Below, in pieces: positions 1-11,232 of a DNA stretch of 64,000 nt. Position 1 is the stretch's first letter, and each line of letters opens with the position of its first letter. A program made the translations under genes and the position numbers. The notes under the pieces are model-generated. The model had not been told where the DNA came from. It was given only the letters and a program-made list of their open reading frames with translations, and searched no databases. The DNA comes from Candidula unifasciata (Eukaryota; Mollusca; Gastropoda; Stylommatophora; Geomitridae), in assembly GCA_905116865.2 (NCBI GenBank), contig CAJHNH020000833.1, positions 163,333-227,332 of the forward strand. The letters run 5' to 3'.

Positions 1-788
1 TTCATTCTGTTTGTGTGTGTCTTTTTTATCACCCCTTGAGCTTTCTAGTCACATTTTGTGTTACATTAACCGCACGTGAGAAGTGCAGAGATTTACTAGA
101 AAGGAAGTGTTTACAACCTACACTATAGATATTTGCCTATGGGAGACGAGGCATCAGTGGGTATGTCGCGTGAGCTCTGACGTTGATTATTTAAACAGTA
201 ATTAATAATAAAATGATGGTCCCCCCAGCCCCTTTCCCTTTTCCTCCCCGGGAAGAGGAGGAACTACTCGTAATCTAAATGACAGTTAGCTACGGTTCTA
301 TACACATATTATTGCAGTACCAATATTATCATATATTTTGTCTGTAATTTGACTACGCAATTTAACGTTCAGTAGTTTGCCATCGCTTCTAAAAGGTCGG
401 CTGTCGATACCAGTATCGAAACAACGCAATGCGGTCTGTTTCCAAGTCGCCCGCAGCTGGAATCTATTCCAGCAGTACGGAATTACAAAGCGAGGTCGCA
501 ATCCGCAAGCTACACACACCAATATGCTTGCTCTAAATAACACAAGATAAAAGCTTCGTTCTCTAAAGACCGTAATGCGCTCATGAAATCAGAAATTAGT
601 ATAGAAGAATCTTCGTACTTCGGGTATGTGATGAGATTGCATCGTGACAACATAAATGTTGGAGAGAAAAAGCGACCAAATGGAAATAATTTTAAACTGG
701 AACGGAGTCAGATCTGTATCAGAAATGATTGCCAGAACACGAGACAAGGGGCAGTGGACAGATAGGGTTCAGAAAGAAAAATACAAGG
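1..788. other. No gene recognised
   Basis: I see no coding gene here. Around 338-420 the sequence (a TAGTTTGCCATCGC-type block) resembles blocks near 10580-10640 and 37990-38065, so part of it is an old dispersed repeat. The short open frames at 298-543 and 583-765 have no recognisable domain. Confidence 0.5.
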
Positions 789-2196
789 TGCTGGTACTAA
801 TCACAGAGTGTCCAGACAAAGATGCAGGAACTCATCACAGAGTGACCAAACAAAGGTGCAGGAACTCATCACAGAGTGACCAAACAAAGGTGCAGGTACT
901 CATCACAGTGTCCAGACAAAGGTGCAGGAACTCATCACAGTGTCCAGACAAAGTTGCTGGTACTCATCACAGTGTCCAGACAAAGGTGCAGGTACTCATC
1001 ACAGAGTGTCCAGACAAAGGTGCATGTACTGATCACAGTTTCCAGACAAAGTTGCTGGTACTCATCACAGAGTGTTCAGACAAAGTTGCTGGTACTCATC
1101 ACAGAGTGTCCAGACAAAGTTGCTGGTACTCATCACAGAGTGTCCAGACAAAGTTGCTGGTACTCATCACAGAGTGTCCAGACAAAGTTGCTGGTACTCA
1201 TCACAGAGTGTCCAAACAAAGGTGCAGGTACTCATCACAGAGTGTCCAAACAAAGGTGCATGTACTGATCACAGTTTCCAGACAAAGATGCTGGTACTCA
1301 TCACAGAGTGTTCAGACAAAGTTGCTGGTACTCATCACAGAGTGTCCAGACAAAGTTGCTGGTACTCATCATAGAGTGTCCAGACAAAGTTGCTGGTACT
1401 CATCACAGAGTGTCCAGACAAAGTTGCTGGTACTCATCACAGAGTGTCCAAACAAAGGTGCAGGTACTCATCACAGAGTGTCCAGACAAAGGTGCATGTA
1501 CTGATCACAGTTTCCAGACAAAGATGCTGGTACTCATCACAGAGTGTTCAGACAAAGTTGCTGGTACTCATCACAGAGTGTCCAGACAAAGTTGCTGGTA
1601 CTCATCACAGAGTGTCCAGACAAAGTTGCTGGTACTCATCACAGAGTGTCCAGACAAAGTTGCTGATACTCATCACAGAGTGTCCAGACAAAGATGCTGG
1701 TACTCATCACAGAGTGTCCAGACAAAGATGCTGGTACTCATCACAGAGTGTCCAGACAAATTTGCTGGTACTCATCACAGAGTGTCCAGACAAAGTTGCT
1801 GGTACTCATCACAGAGTGTCCAGACAAAGTTGCTGGTACTCATCACAGACTGTCCAGACAAAGTTGCTGGTACTCATCACAGAGTGTCCCGACAAAGATG
1901 CTGGTACTCATCACAGAGTGTCCAGACAAAGTTGCTGGTACTCATCACAGAGTGTCCACACAAAGTTGCTGGTACTCATCACAGAGTGTCCAGACAAAGT
2001 TGCTGGTACTCATCACAGAGTGTCCAGACAAAGTTGCTGGTACTCATCACAGAGTGTCCAGACAAAGTTGCTGGTACTCATCACAGTGTGTCCAGACAAA
2101 GTTGCTGGTACTCATCACAGAGTGTCCAGATAAAGATGCTGGTACTCATCACAGTGTGTCCAGACAAAGTTGCTAGAACTCATCACAAAGTGGAGG
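789..2196. repeat. 34-bp minisatellite, about 41 units
   Basis: The unit reads approximately GTTGCTGGTACTCATCACAG followed by AGTGTCCAGACAAA. Units vary at a few positions (GTTGCT/GGTGCA/GATGCT and CCAGACAAA/CCAAACAAA). A few early units lack an AG and are 32 bp. The period is not a multiple of three and the unit lacks stops on the plus strand, so all three plus frames stay open for 100-318 codons. These frames translate one repeat in rotating phase and are not evidence of a gene. Homogeneity is highest at 1560-2130 and lower at the left edge. Confidence 0.95.
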
Positions 2197-2264
2197 AAAA
2201 AATTATGCCTTTAAAAATTAGCTTTAGGTTTAAACAACGGATTAACATTATAGCACAAGGGTAG

Positions 2265-2520
2265 TAACCCAAAACTCCGTTCAACTTCGAACTCAAGTCC
2301 GAGTCCGAAGTAACTCAACGTAGTGCACGAACGTTGTAGCACCGGCCATGATCCTGAAAATACTTTGGGTAGATTTTTAACTCCAAATTTGTGCGGGCAG
2401 CGTCGTTAGACTACTCTTTTCAATTTCCAACTGCCAAGGGATCTTTTACGTGCTCAACGATTCACACGGGCGTCCAAGCATACATCCCAGAGACCAGGGG
2501 AAATTACTAGAAGTAATTAA
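2265..2520 (-). mobile_element. SINE copy, family B (conserved core), antisense
   Basis: Read on the minus strand this carries the landmarks shared with 13226-13495 and 30170-30430: an ACTTCTAGTAATTTCC-type start of the core, GGTCTCTGG, a CACGTAAA block, GGATCCT-like and CTACTTCTGACTT-like blocks, and a GAACGGAG near the end. The copy is diverged by many substitutions. No flanking duplication was found. Confidence 0.7.
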
Positions 2521-2794
2521 AAATTAAAAAGTCCAGGTGAAAAGCCAATAACATATAGCAGGAATTATGAGAAGATGACATTTATGTGACGGGTGTGTGT
2601 CTTAGAGGTTAGTGAATTTGTTTCACAATCTTCGGCGAGGAACAGACTCATTCTTGTGGCTTTCAGAGCTCACATTATGGGAGAGACTGATACCTAAGCC
2701 ACTGAATATTCTAAAAAAACAGCGGTGGGTGCGCCCTGTTACCAGTGCGAGATTTTTGTATAAGCTAAATAAACTGGGGAAAGGGGGAGGGGGG

Positions 2795-3060
2795 TTGCCG
2801 AGGTGTAGCGTGGACGCTCACCTGCAGATCGGAAGGTCATGGGTTCGAATCCTGAAGGAATCTAGACTTTTTTTCTTTCAAAAATGCCTTGGCTCCCAGG
2901 TCAACCCTGCTTGAGTGGGTATCAGGTACAGTCCTGGGAAGTACAGGCGGCTGGCGTTATATTGACTACATAACCCACCAAGTGCTGATTCGCCTATAAA
3001 ATATGCCCAATATGCCTAAAGGCGTGAAAGAGGATCCCAAATAAGCTAGCTACAACTTAG
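2795..3060 (+). mobile_element. tRNA-derived SINE, family C
   Basis: The head resembles an RNA polymerase III promoter: an A-box-like GTAGCGTGGACGCTC and a very good B box, GGGTTCGAATCC, about 40 bases later. The body contains CCCAGGTCAACCCTGCTTGAG, GTCCTGGGAAGTACAGG and GGCTGGCGTTATATTGAC. The same body occurs at 3930-4150 and inverted at 37690-37800 and 46090-46235. It is a retroposon relic, not a functional tRNA gene: the head does not fold as a complete cloverleaf. Confidence 0.75.
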
Positions 3061-3929
3061 AACTTAACATTCTGCGGCGGTTTAAGCATGTATTTTAAAT
3101 GCAAATTTCTGGTAATATATTTAGTTAGAAAGTTGTTTCCTCAGAAATGTTTTATAATGTTTTTAATTATTAATTTGGATATATTATCTCAGGCTTTCAT
3201 TTGTCCTTATATTAAAAAAGGCAAATATTTTAAACAGGGGCGTTCGAGCTGAAATGCCGTGGAAAGATTCTCCGTATCCCATGGTCAAACATAAAATATA
3301 TACTGTTTCCTAAAAGATCTGATCATCAAGGAAGATTGGCTAATAAACAGCATCCTGTCTCGGCAGCTTAAATATTTTAACCATAGCAAGCTCCTCGGCG
3401 GATTGGAAAAGAAATAATAGCAGAAGGCATGGCACCAGGAAGGAGGGGCAGGGGCTGGCCAGCACGAAGATGGGCACAGGATATAAGTCCCTCCTTGGGT
3501 ATGAAAGTGCATGAGGCGGGAGAGCTGGCGAGAGACTGAGTTTCTTTCATGCAGACCGTAGAGTGAGCGACGTTCTACACAAGACCTGCTACAGGCTAAC
3601 GATATATTTTAATTTTTTCTGAGATTATCTTGTCTACTGTAAAACGATATGGGCCTCATAGCTTTATGTACGTTAGGGCCACCTCAGGTCTCAGTCTGGC
3701 CCTGATCGTAACCAACCTCTGTTGTGGAGGCGGCACTAAAACATGCACACATACGAACACACACACTCGCACACACACGCATCATTCAGTGCCATGCCAA
3801 ACGTTGACGGGCACAGTTCACCATTTCACAAATTCTCCAAGACGACGGATCAGGCCTGTGTTCTTGTTCTACCCATATCATGTGATTAGGTCATCCGAAT
3901 ATGTATCTCTTTGTCTTCTTCTCGCTGTG
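3061..3929. other. No gene recognised; short CA-rich tract
   Basis: AT-rich sequence without a recognisable gene. A broken CA tract lies at about 3740-3780. The open frames at 3285-3512 and 3630-4076 have no domain, and the second runs into a SINE. Confidence 0.5.
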
Positions 3930-4150
3930 CTCCCGTGGTGTGGCGGTTATACGCTCGCCTGCGTATTGGAAGGTCGTAGGTTCAGGTCTAGACGGAAGAG
4001 GACCTTTTTAAAAAATAACCTTAAGCCGAGGTCGACCCCTCTCAAATGGGTAGAAGATAAGAGTCTTGGGAAGTAAAGGTAGCCGGCGTGATGTTGACAC
4101 ATCATCTTCCAAGTGGCGATTGATCTGTATAATAAAGGCCTAGTCTTCTA
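3930..4150 (+). mobile_element. tRNA-derived SINE, family C, second copy
   Basis: Same structure as 2795-3060: a GTGGTGTGGCGGTTATACGC head with an A-box-like segment, a decayed B box (AGGTTCAGGTCT), then GTCGACCCCTCTCAAATGGG, CTTGGGAAGTAAAGG and GCCGGCGTGATGTTGAC. The two copies are in the same orientation 0.9 kb apart but clearly diverged from each other, so this is not a recent tandem duplication. Confidence 0.75.
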
Positions 4151-4202
4151 AACCCATAACCACTGGGAAAGAGTCATTAAAGTGTTTCTACTTTTACCTA
4201 CC

Positions 4203-4216
4203 GCCCCCCCCCCCCT
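4203..4216. repeat. Poly-C tract
   Basis: A homopolymer of about 12 C. It is one of many long C or G runs in this window. Confidence 0.9.
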
Positions 4217-4559
4217 TCCCATTGATGTTTGATGCTTGTCAAATGTCACCAGGGGTACCGGAACCGGTGGGCTCTTTCTCTTTCAGTACGCCCCCACCCC
4301 TCCCGCCCTTTTTACAGTTTTTCAAATAGGAGGAGGCTAAAGCCCCGTCGAAAATGTGTGATTCCATACATGATAATACCCAATGAAGTGGTATCGATCC
4401 TGTCGCCTTTTAACACCTTTTTCAAAACACTTTCCCAGCTTTTCTTGGTGAATACGTTGCATCTTTTTTTTTTTTAGTCATGGTTGAAGTCATTCAGATT
4501 TCGGTAAGTTGTAGGAAACATTGACTCTACTCCTTGTCACTAATACTGAATTATGGCTT

Positions 4560-5805
4560 TGCTCCTGAAACCATGCTTCTGCTTATGGTCAGTGATAAGA
4601 AACCATGCTTCTGCTTATGGTCAGTGATAGGAAACCATGCTTCTGCTTATGGTCAGTGATAGGAAACCATGCTTCTGCTTATGGTCAGTGATAGGAAACC
4701 ATGCTTCTGCTTATGGTCAGTGATAGGAAACCATGCTTCTGCTTATGGTCAGTGATAGGAAACCATGCTTCTGCTCATGGTCAATAATAGGAAACTATGC
4801 TTATGCTCATAGTCAATAATAGGAAACTATGCTTATGCTCATGGTCAATAAAAGGAAACTATGCTTCTGCTCATGGTCAATAATAGGAAACTATGCTTCT
4901 GCTCATGGTCAATAATAGGAAACTATGCTTTTGCTCATGGTCAAAAATAGGAAAGCATGCTTCTGCTCATGGTCAGTGACAGGAAACTATGCTTCTGCTC
5001 ATGGTCAGTGACAGGAAACTATGCTTCTGCTCATGGTCAGTGACAGGAAACTATGCTTCTGCTCATGGTCAGTGACAGGAAACTATGCTTCTGCTCATGG
5101 TCAATAAAAGGAAACTATGCTTCTGCTCATGGTCAATAATAGGAAACTTTGCTTCTGCTCATGGTCAATAATAGGAAACTATGCTTCTGCTCATGGTCAA
5201 TAATAGAAAACCATGCTTCTGCTCATGGTCAGTAATAGGAAACTATGCTTCTGCTCATGGTCAATAATAGGAAACTATGCTTCTGCTCATGGTCAATAAT
5301 AGGAAACTATGCTTCTGCTCATGGTCAATAATAGGAAACTATGCTTTTGCTCATGGTCAAAAATAGGAAAGCATGCTTCTGCTCATGGTCAGTGACAGGA
5401 AACTATGCTTCTGCTCATGGTCAGTGACAGGAAACTATGCTTCTGCTCATGGTCAGTGACAGGAAACTATGCTTCTGCTCATGGTCAGTGACAGGAAACT
5501 ATGCTTCTGCTCATGGTCAGTGATAGGAAACTATGCTTCTGCTCATGGTCAGTGATAGGAAACTATGCTTCTGCTCATCGTCAGTGATAGGAAACCATGC
5601 TTCTGCTCATGGTCAAAAATAGGAAAGCATGCTTCTGCTCATGGTCAATAATATGAAACTATGCTTCTGCTCATGGTCAGTGATAGGAAACCATGCTTAT
5701 GCTCATGGTCAGTGATAGGAAACCATGCTTCTGCTCATGGTCAGTGATAGGAAACCATGATTCTGCTTATAGTCAGTAAATTGAAACCATGCTTTGGCTC
5801 ATGGT
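4560..5805. repeat. 32-bp minisatellite, about 39 units, with 13-unit higher-order period
   Basis: The unit is approximately AATAGGAAACTATGCTTCTG followed by CTCATGGTCAAT. Variants differ mainly at CAATAAT/CAGTGAT/CAGTGAC and at CTATGC/CCATGC. A rare variant pair (GCTTTTGC followed by AAATAGGAAAGCATGC) occurs at 4925 and again at 5341, exactly 416 bp apart, which is 13 units. The flanking order of variants is also shared, which indicates a block duplication. Both edges are diverged. Confidence 0.95.
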
Positions 5806-6420
5806 CAGAGGACAGATTATTGGGAATGTCAGTTACAAATCATAGACTTGATCAAAACAATGACCTAACACGTTAAAATGGGGTGACCTCATCACGCCAG
5901 TTAAGCATGTTACGGACTGTTAGATATCGCTGAGTCGCTGGCGTTTACATGAGTGCATGATCTGTGATTACCGTCTGGAGAAGTACGCTTGAATTGCATG
6001 CACATGGGTACGGTCATAGGGGTACCTTGGGATGGCTGCTGCGTCGGAAAACTCACCACACTTGGTTGTGTCCAGTGCGAAATAGAGTTGAGTTTGTTAG
6101 AACTAAGAAGAAGAGACCACAGAACTGTCTCTATCTTCAGTCTCGGTTAAGAAATAATTGAACATGCAACAGAAAATTTGCAAACAAAGGAACTGCCCTT
6201 AGCGTCTCATAGGCTGTGATGGCAACATATCACACCCTTGTGAAAATGTGTTTCCTGAGATTACGTTGCACGTTTCGGAAGAAATAAAAATATGATTCAC
6301 ATACAACATTGACAAGATATCTTGTCTTCAGTGGCAAAACTGACCCTATAATTCAACTCAATGGATCAAGTGATCCTGCTCCAGGAACTTCCTGCCTTTA
6401 CAAATACTGAATTATCCTAT
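5806..6420. other. No gene recognised
   Basis: Unique-looking sequence. A 65-codon open frame at 5964-6161 has no recognisable domain. Confidence 0.45.
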
Positions 6421-6424
6421 GTTA

Positions 6425-6575
6425 ATTGAAAAGCTTTATCTCATTGGTTGGACCCTAAACGTCTCTTTTAAGGATCTAAATTTGATTGGTTAGACATCTG
6501 ATGGGATAATTTTGTCTTGTAATTTGATTGGTTAGACATTAGTCGGGATGATCTGTATGGTAATTTGATTGGGTC
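6425..6575. repeat. Short degenerate repeat carrying ATTGG motifs
   Basis: About three diverged copies of a block containing TTTGATTGGTTAGACAT, spaced 50-60 bp. Each copy contains an ATTGG pentamer, the inverted CCAAT box. There is no adjacent gene for which this could be a promoter, so any regulatory role is speculative. Confidence 0.5.
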
Positions 6576-6785
6576 CCACGCAAATTGTGATTTGTTTTCA
6601 CTGAGAAGACGTTAAATGTATACTATAATTTAAAAAAGAAACATATCTTCAACGTGTGTGTAGGTTATCAACACCTTTTGTCAGCTTAATCTTCAGTTAT
6701 TCAGCTTAATCCGTTTTTTGTCAAGTTTTATCTGGATTATTTATTTTTGCCCGGGAAATGAAAGATATGCAGCAGTGTATTATGT

Positions 6786-9350
6786 AGCCATATCTTTTGG
6801 TGTATGAAGTCCCTTATCTTGGAGCTGAAGGTAGCCTTGCCTTGTTGGTGTATGTAGCCATATCTTGTTGGTGTATGTAACCATATCTTGTTGGTGTATG
6901 TAGCCATATCTTGTTGGTGTATGTAACCATATCTTGTTGGTGTATGTAACCATATCTTGTTGGTGTATGTAACCATATCTTGTTGGTGTATGTAACCATA
7001 TCTTGTTGGTGTGTGTAACCATATCTTGTTGGTGTATGTAACCATATCTTGTTGGTGTGTGTAACCATATCTTGTTGGTGTATGAAGTCCCTTATCTTGG
7101 AGCTGAAGGTAGCCTTGCCTTGTTGGTGTGTGTAACCATATCTTGTTGGTGTATGTAACCATATCTTGTTGGTGTATGTAACCATATCTTGTTGGTGTAT
7201 GTAACCATATCTTGTTGGTGTATGTAACCATATCTTGTTGGTGTATGTAACCATATCTTGTTGGTGTGTGTGACCATATCTTGTTGGTGTATGAAGTCCC
7301 TTATCTTGGAGCTGAAGGTAGCCTTGCCTTGTTGGTGTGTGTAACCATATCTTGTTGGTGTATGTAACCATATCTTGTTGGTGTATGTAACCATATCTTG
7401 TTGGTGTATGTAACCATATCTTGTTGGTGTATGTAACCATATCTTGTTGGTGTATGTAACCATATCTTGTTGGTGTATGTAACCATATCTTGTTGGTGTG
7501 TGTAACCATATCTTGTTGGTGTATGTAACCATATCTTGTTGGTGTATGTAACCATATCTTGTTGGTGTATGTAACCATATCTTGTTGGTGTATGTAACCA
7601 TATCTTGTTGGTGTATGTAACCATATCTTGTTGGTGTATGTAACCATATCTTGTTGGTGTATGTAACCATATCTTGTTGGTGTATGTAACCATATCTTGT
7701 TGGTGTATGTAACCATATCTTGTTGGTGTATGTAACCATATCTTGTTGGTGTATGTAACCATATCTTGTTGGTGTATGTAACCATATCTTGTTGGTGTAT
7801 GTAACCATATCTTGTTGGTGTATGTAACCATATCTTGTTGGTGTATGTAACCATATCTTGTTGGTGTATGTAACCATATCTTGTTGGTGTATGTAACCAT
7901 ATCTTGTTGGTGTATGTAACCATATCTTGTTGGTGTATGTAACCATATCTTGTTGGTGTATGTAACCATATCTTGTTGGTGTGTGTAACCACATCTTGTT
8001 GGTATATGTAACCATATCTTGTTGGTGTATGTAACCATATCTTGTTTGTGTATGTAACCATATCTTGTTGGTGTATGTAACCATATCTTGTTGGTGTATG
8101 TAGCCATATCTTGTTGGTGTATGTAACCATATATTGTTGGTGTATGTAACCATATCTTGTTGGTGTGTGTAACCATATCTTGTTGATGTATGTAACCATA
8201 TCTTGTTGGTGTATGTAACCATATCTTGTTGGTGTATGTAACCATATCTTGTTGGTGTATGTAACCATATCTTGTTGGTGTATGTAACCATATCTTGTTG
8301 GTGTATGTAACCATATCTTGTTGGTGTATGTAACCATATCTTGTTGGTGTGTGTAACCATATATTGTTGGTGTATGTATCCATATCTTGTTGGTGTATGT
8401 AACCATATCTTGTTGGTGTATGTAACCAAATCTTGTTGGTGTATGTAACCATATCTTGTTGGTGTATGTAACCATATCTTGTTGGTGTGTGTAACCATAT
8501 CTTGTTGGTGTATGTAACCAAATCTTGTTGGTGTATGTAACCATATCTTGTTGGTGTATGTAACCATATCTTGTTGGTGTGTGTAACCATATATTGTTGG
8601 TGTATGTAACCATATCTTGTTGGTGTATGTAACCATATCTTGTTGGTGTATGTAACCATATCTTGTTGGTGTATGTAACCATATATTGTTGGTGTATGTA
8701 ACCATATCTTGTTGGTGTATGTAACCATATCTTGTTGGTGTATGTAACCATATATTGTTGGTGTATGTAACCATATCTTGTTGGTGTATGTAGTCATATC
8801 CTGTTGGTGTATGTAGTCATATCCTGTTGGTGTATGTAACCATATCTTGTTGGTGTATGTAACCATATCTTGTTGGTGTATGTAACCATATATTGTTGGT
8901 GTATGTAACCATATATTGTTGGTGTATGTAACCATATATTGTTGGTGTATGTAACCATATATTGTTGGTGTATGTAACCATATATTGTTGGTGTATGTAA
9001 CCATATCCTGTTGGTGTATGTAGTCATATCCTGTTGGTGTATGTAGTCATATCCTGTTGGTGTATGTAGCCAAATCCTGTTGGTGTATGCAGCCATATCC
9101 TGTTGGTGTATGTAGCCAAATCCTGTTGGTGTATGCAGCCATATCCTGTTGGTGTATGCAGCCATATCCTGTTGGTGTATGCAGCCATATCCTGTTGGTG
9201 TATGCAGCCATATCCTGTTGGTGTATGTAGCCAAATCCTGTTGGTGTATGTAGCCATATCCTGTTTGTGTATGTAGTCATATCCTGTTGGTGTATGCAGC
9301 CATATCCTGTTGATGTATAAAACATTCTGACTTGATGGGCATGTAGCAAT
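6786..9350. repeat. 23-bp minisatellite, more than 100 units
   Basis: The unit is approximately GTGTATGTAACCATATCTTG followed by TTG. Three interspersed 48-bp variants (a GAAGTCCCTTATCTTGGAGC-type segment) occur near 6799, 7078 and 7288. The centre (about 7330-7980) is almost perfectly homogeneous, while 8000-9350 changes stepwise through ATATTG, AGTCATATCCTG and GCAGCCATATCCTG variants. The minus strand is open in all three frames because the 23-bp unit lacks stops, which gives spurious frames of up to 645 codons. Confidence 0.97.
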
Positions 9351-9795
9351 GCCTTGTTAGTGTATATAGCTCCTTATCTTGTTGATGTATGTAGCCATGT
9401 CTTGTTGATGTATGTAGCCATGTCTTGTTGATATATGTAGCCATGTCTTGTTGATGTATGTAGCCATGTCTTGTTGATGTATGTAGCCATGTCTTGTTGA
9501 TGTATGTAGCCATGTCTTTTTGATGTTTGTAGCCATGTCTTGTTGATATATGTAGCCATGTCTTGTTGATGTTTGTAGCCATGTCTTGTTGTGTATATAG
9601 CCTTGTCTTGTTCTGTATATAGCCTTGTCTTTTTGGTGTATGTAGCCCTATATTTGTTGTGTATGTAGCCCTATATTTGTTGTGTATGTAGCCCTATATT
9701 TGTTGTGTATGTAGCCCTATATTGGTTGTCTATGTAACCCTGTCTTGGCTGTGTAAGTAGCCAACGTAGTGGCAAATATAGCCCCGTCTTTGCTT
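9351..9795. repeat. Diverged continuation of the 23-bp array
   Basis: Units change to ATGTAGCCATGTCTTGTTG (9370-9590), then to a GTATATAGCCTTGTCTTGTT type, then to GTATGTAGCCCTATATTTG (9640-9740). Lengths vary between 22 and 24 bp. This is the most degenerate edge of the array and it abuts a (TTC)n tract. Confidence 0.9.
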
Positions 9796-9799
9796 GTGT

Positions 9800-10190
9800 C
9801 TTCTTCTTCTTCTTCTTCTTCTTCTTCTTCTTCTTCTTCTTCTTCTTCTTCTTCTTCTTCTTCTTCTTCTTCTTCTTTTTCTTCTTCTTCTTCTTCTTCT
9901 TCTTCTTCTTCTTCTTCTTCTTCTTTTCTTCTTCTTCTTCTTTCTTCTTCTTCTTCTTCTTCTTCTTCTTCTTCTTCTTCTTCTTCTTCTTCTTCTTCTT
10001 CTTCTTCTTCTTCTTCTTCTTCTTCTTCTTCTTCTTCTTCTTCTTCTTCTTCTTCTTCTTCTTCTTCTTCTTCTTCTTCTTCTTCTTCTTCTTCTTCTTT
10101 CTTCTTCTTCTTCTTCTTCTCTTCTTCTTCTTCTTCTTCTTCTTCTTCTTCTTCTTCTTCTTCTTCTTGTTCCTCTTCTTCTTTTCTTCC
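9800..10190 (-). repeat. (GAA)n/(TTC)n tract, about 390 bp, LINE 3' tail
   Basis: Almost pure TTC on the plus strand with a few interruptions (TTTTC, TTTCTTC, CTCTTC). Immediately to its right is the 3' end of a minus-strand LINE reading frame, so in the LINE's orientation this is a GAA tail that has expanded. All six frames are open here and none is coding. Confidence 0.9.
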
Positions 10191-10200
10191 ACCTTTTACT

Positions 10201-10416
10201 TTATCGAAGTGTCGGGGGGAGATGTAATGTTTGCTGATGAGCTCTGTCAAGAGCACTATTAAGACTGATGTTCATTTCTGTAAGGCTGTTCTTAATGCCC
10301 TCACTCCATATTTTCCGAGGTCTTCCACTCGCTCTATACCCGTTGTAACGTTTTAGTGTGGCTCGCTGTGGTGGATAGTACCAGGGTATTCTTATTAGGT
10401 GTCCAAACCACTTCAT
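10201..10416 (-). mobile_element. LINE ORF2 C-terminal fragment
   Basis: The minus frame begins MKWFGHLIRIPWYY and continues GRPRKIWSEGIKNSLTEM. This is the WxGH...GRPRxxW signature found at the C-terminus of many non-LTR retrotransposon polymerases. The reading frame ends just before the GAA tract, as expected for a LINE 3' end. The RT domain itself is absent upstream, so this is a 5'-truncated copy. The segment after IWSEGIKN aligns with the founder of the heptad array at 34796-35310. Confidence 0.75.
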
Positions 10417-10689
10417 TTGTTGTTCTTTGATGACCTATAAGACTGGCTTTGCTTGTGTACGTTGCTTAATGTTCACGCAATGACATTGCAAGGTCTGCTG
10501 GTGCAGGTTTAATGCATATTTGGAATAAGGTTAGTTGCGTATCTTTTACAGGACGTTGCAGAACCAACCCCAAGAGCCCCTGGCTGTTGTGTGGTTTATC
10601 TAGGCAAATTTACGTCCAGTAGTTTGTCATTGCTTATTTGGAATAATAGGAAATTAATATACAAAAGTTATGCAGAGAACGTTTAAACG

Positions 10690-10880
10690 TTCCTGTGAAC
10701 ACAATACTCTTAACTACGCTATGTACCCATGTCAAACATGGACTCTTGTCTTCTGAAGACAGAAGGAAAATGGTCACTACAGAAATTAAATGTTTACATA
10801 CTATTCTAGGTGTAAAACGAGGAAAGATGGACTTAAGAACGATATCATGTCTCGAAGATGTTCACGAAGTAACGTGAAGT
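10690..10880 (+). mobile_element. LINE RT thumb-region fragment
   Basis: The frame reads a CQTWTL-like remnant of the YGxExW motif, then KMVTTEIKCLHTILGVKRGK, which resembles the xxxExRCLRRxLGI segment downstream of the RT domain. Frameshifts are present. It is a decayed fragment of a few dozen codons. Confidence 0.5.
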
Positions 10881-11160
10881 CTGGCGGGTAGGGATTGGTA
10901 TAACTTAGGCCTCATCAAGCACAAGTCCGTCAGAGCGTGGAAGCCTGACATTCAGTAAAAATGTAAGCCTTTTTGAAAAAAAATGAAGTTATGGCATCGA
11001 TTTTCCAAGGCTGTCGGCGCACTGTTCTGGTTTAATGTTACCCAGAACACAGTTCTACTTCCGCTGTTCTACGTCTGTAGTAATCTTGCTCGGGTGTTCA
11101 ATATATAGCATTTCCGGTTACAAGGGCCATACCTAATCCTTACAGCTTTTCTTAGTATAC

Positions 11161-11228
<68 letters not shown>
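11161..11228. repeat. Poly-C plus (CT)n microsatellite
   Basis: About 11 C followed by about 29 CT units. Confidence 0.95.

Positions 11229-11232
<4 letters not shown>

Noticed and set aside
656..2264. Plus frames up to 318 codons (VQTKLLVLITECPDKVAGTHH repeats)
   Set aside because: The 34-bp unit is stop-free in all frames. This is an array, not a gene.
2795..2870. tRNA gene
   Set aside because: A and B boxes are present but no full cloverleaf or anticodon stem could be built, and the sequence continues into a repeated SINE body.
760..5805. CRISPR-like arrays (34- and 32-bp repeats)
   Set aside because: Units are directly abutting with no unique spacers, and the sequence is eukaryotic.
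6814..9004. Minus-strand frames of 560-645 codons (YTNKIWLHTPTRYGY repeats)
   Set aside because: They translate the 23-bp array in rotating phase; three overlapping frames are equally open, there are no flanking domains, and the start and stop codons lie within or at the edge of the array.
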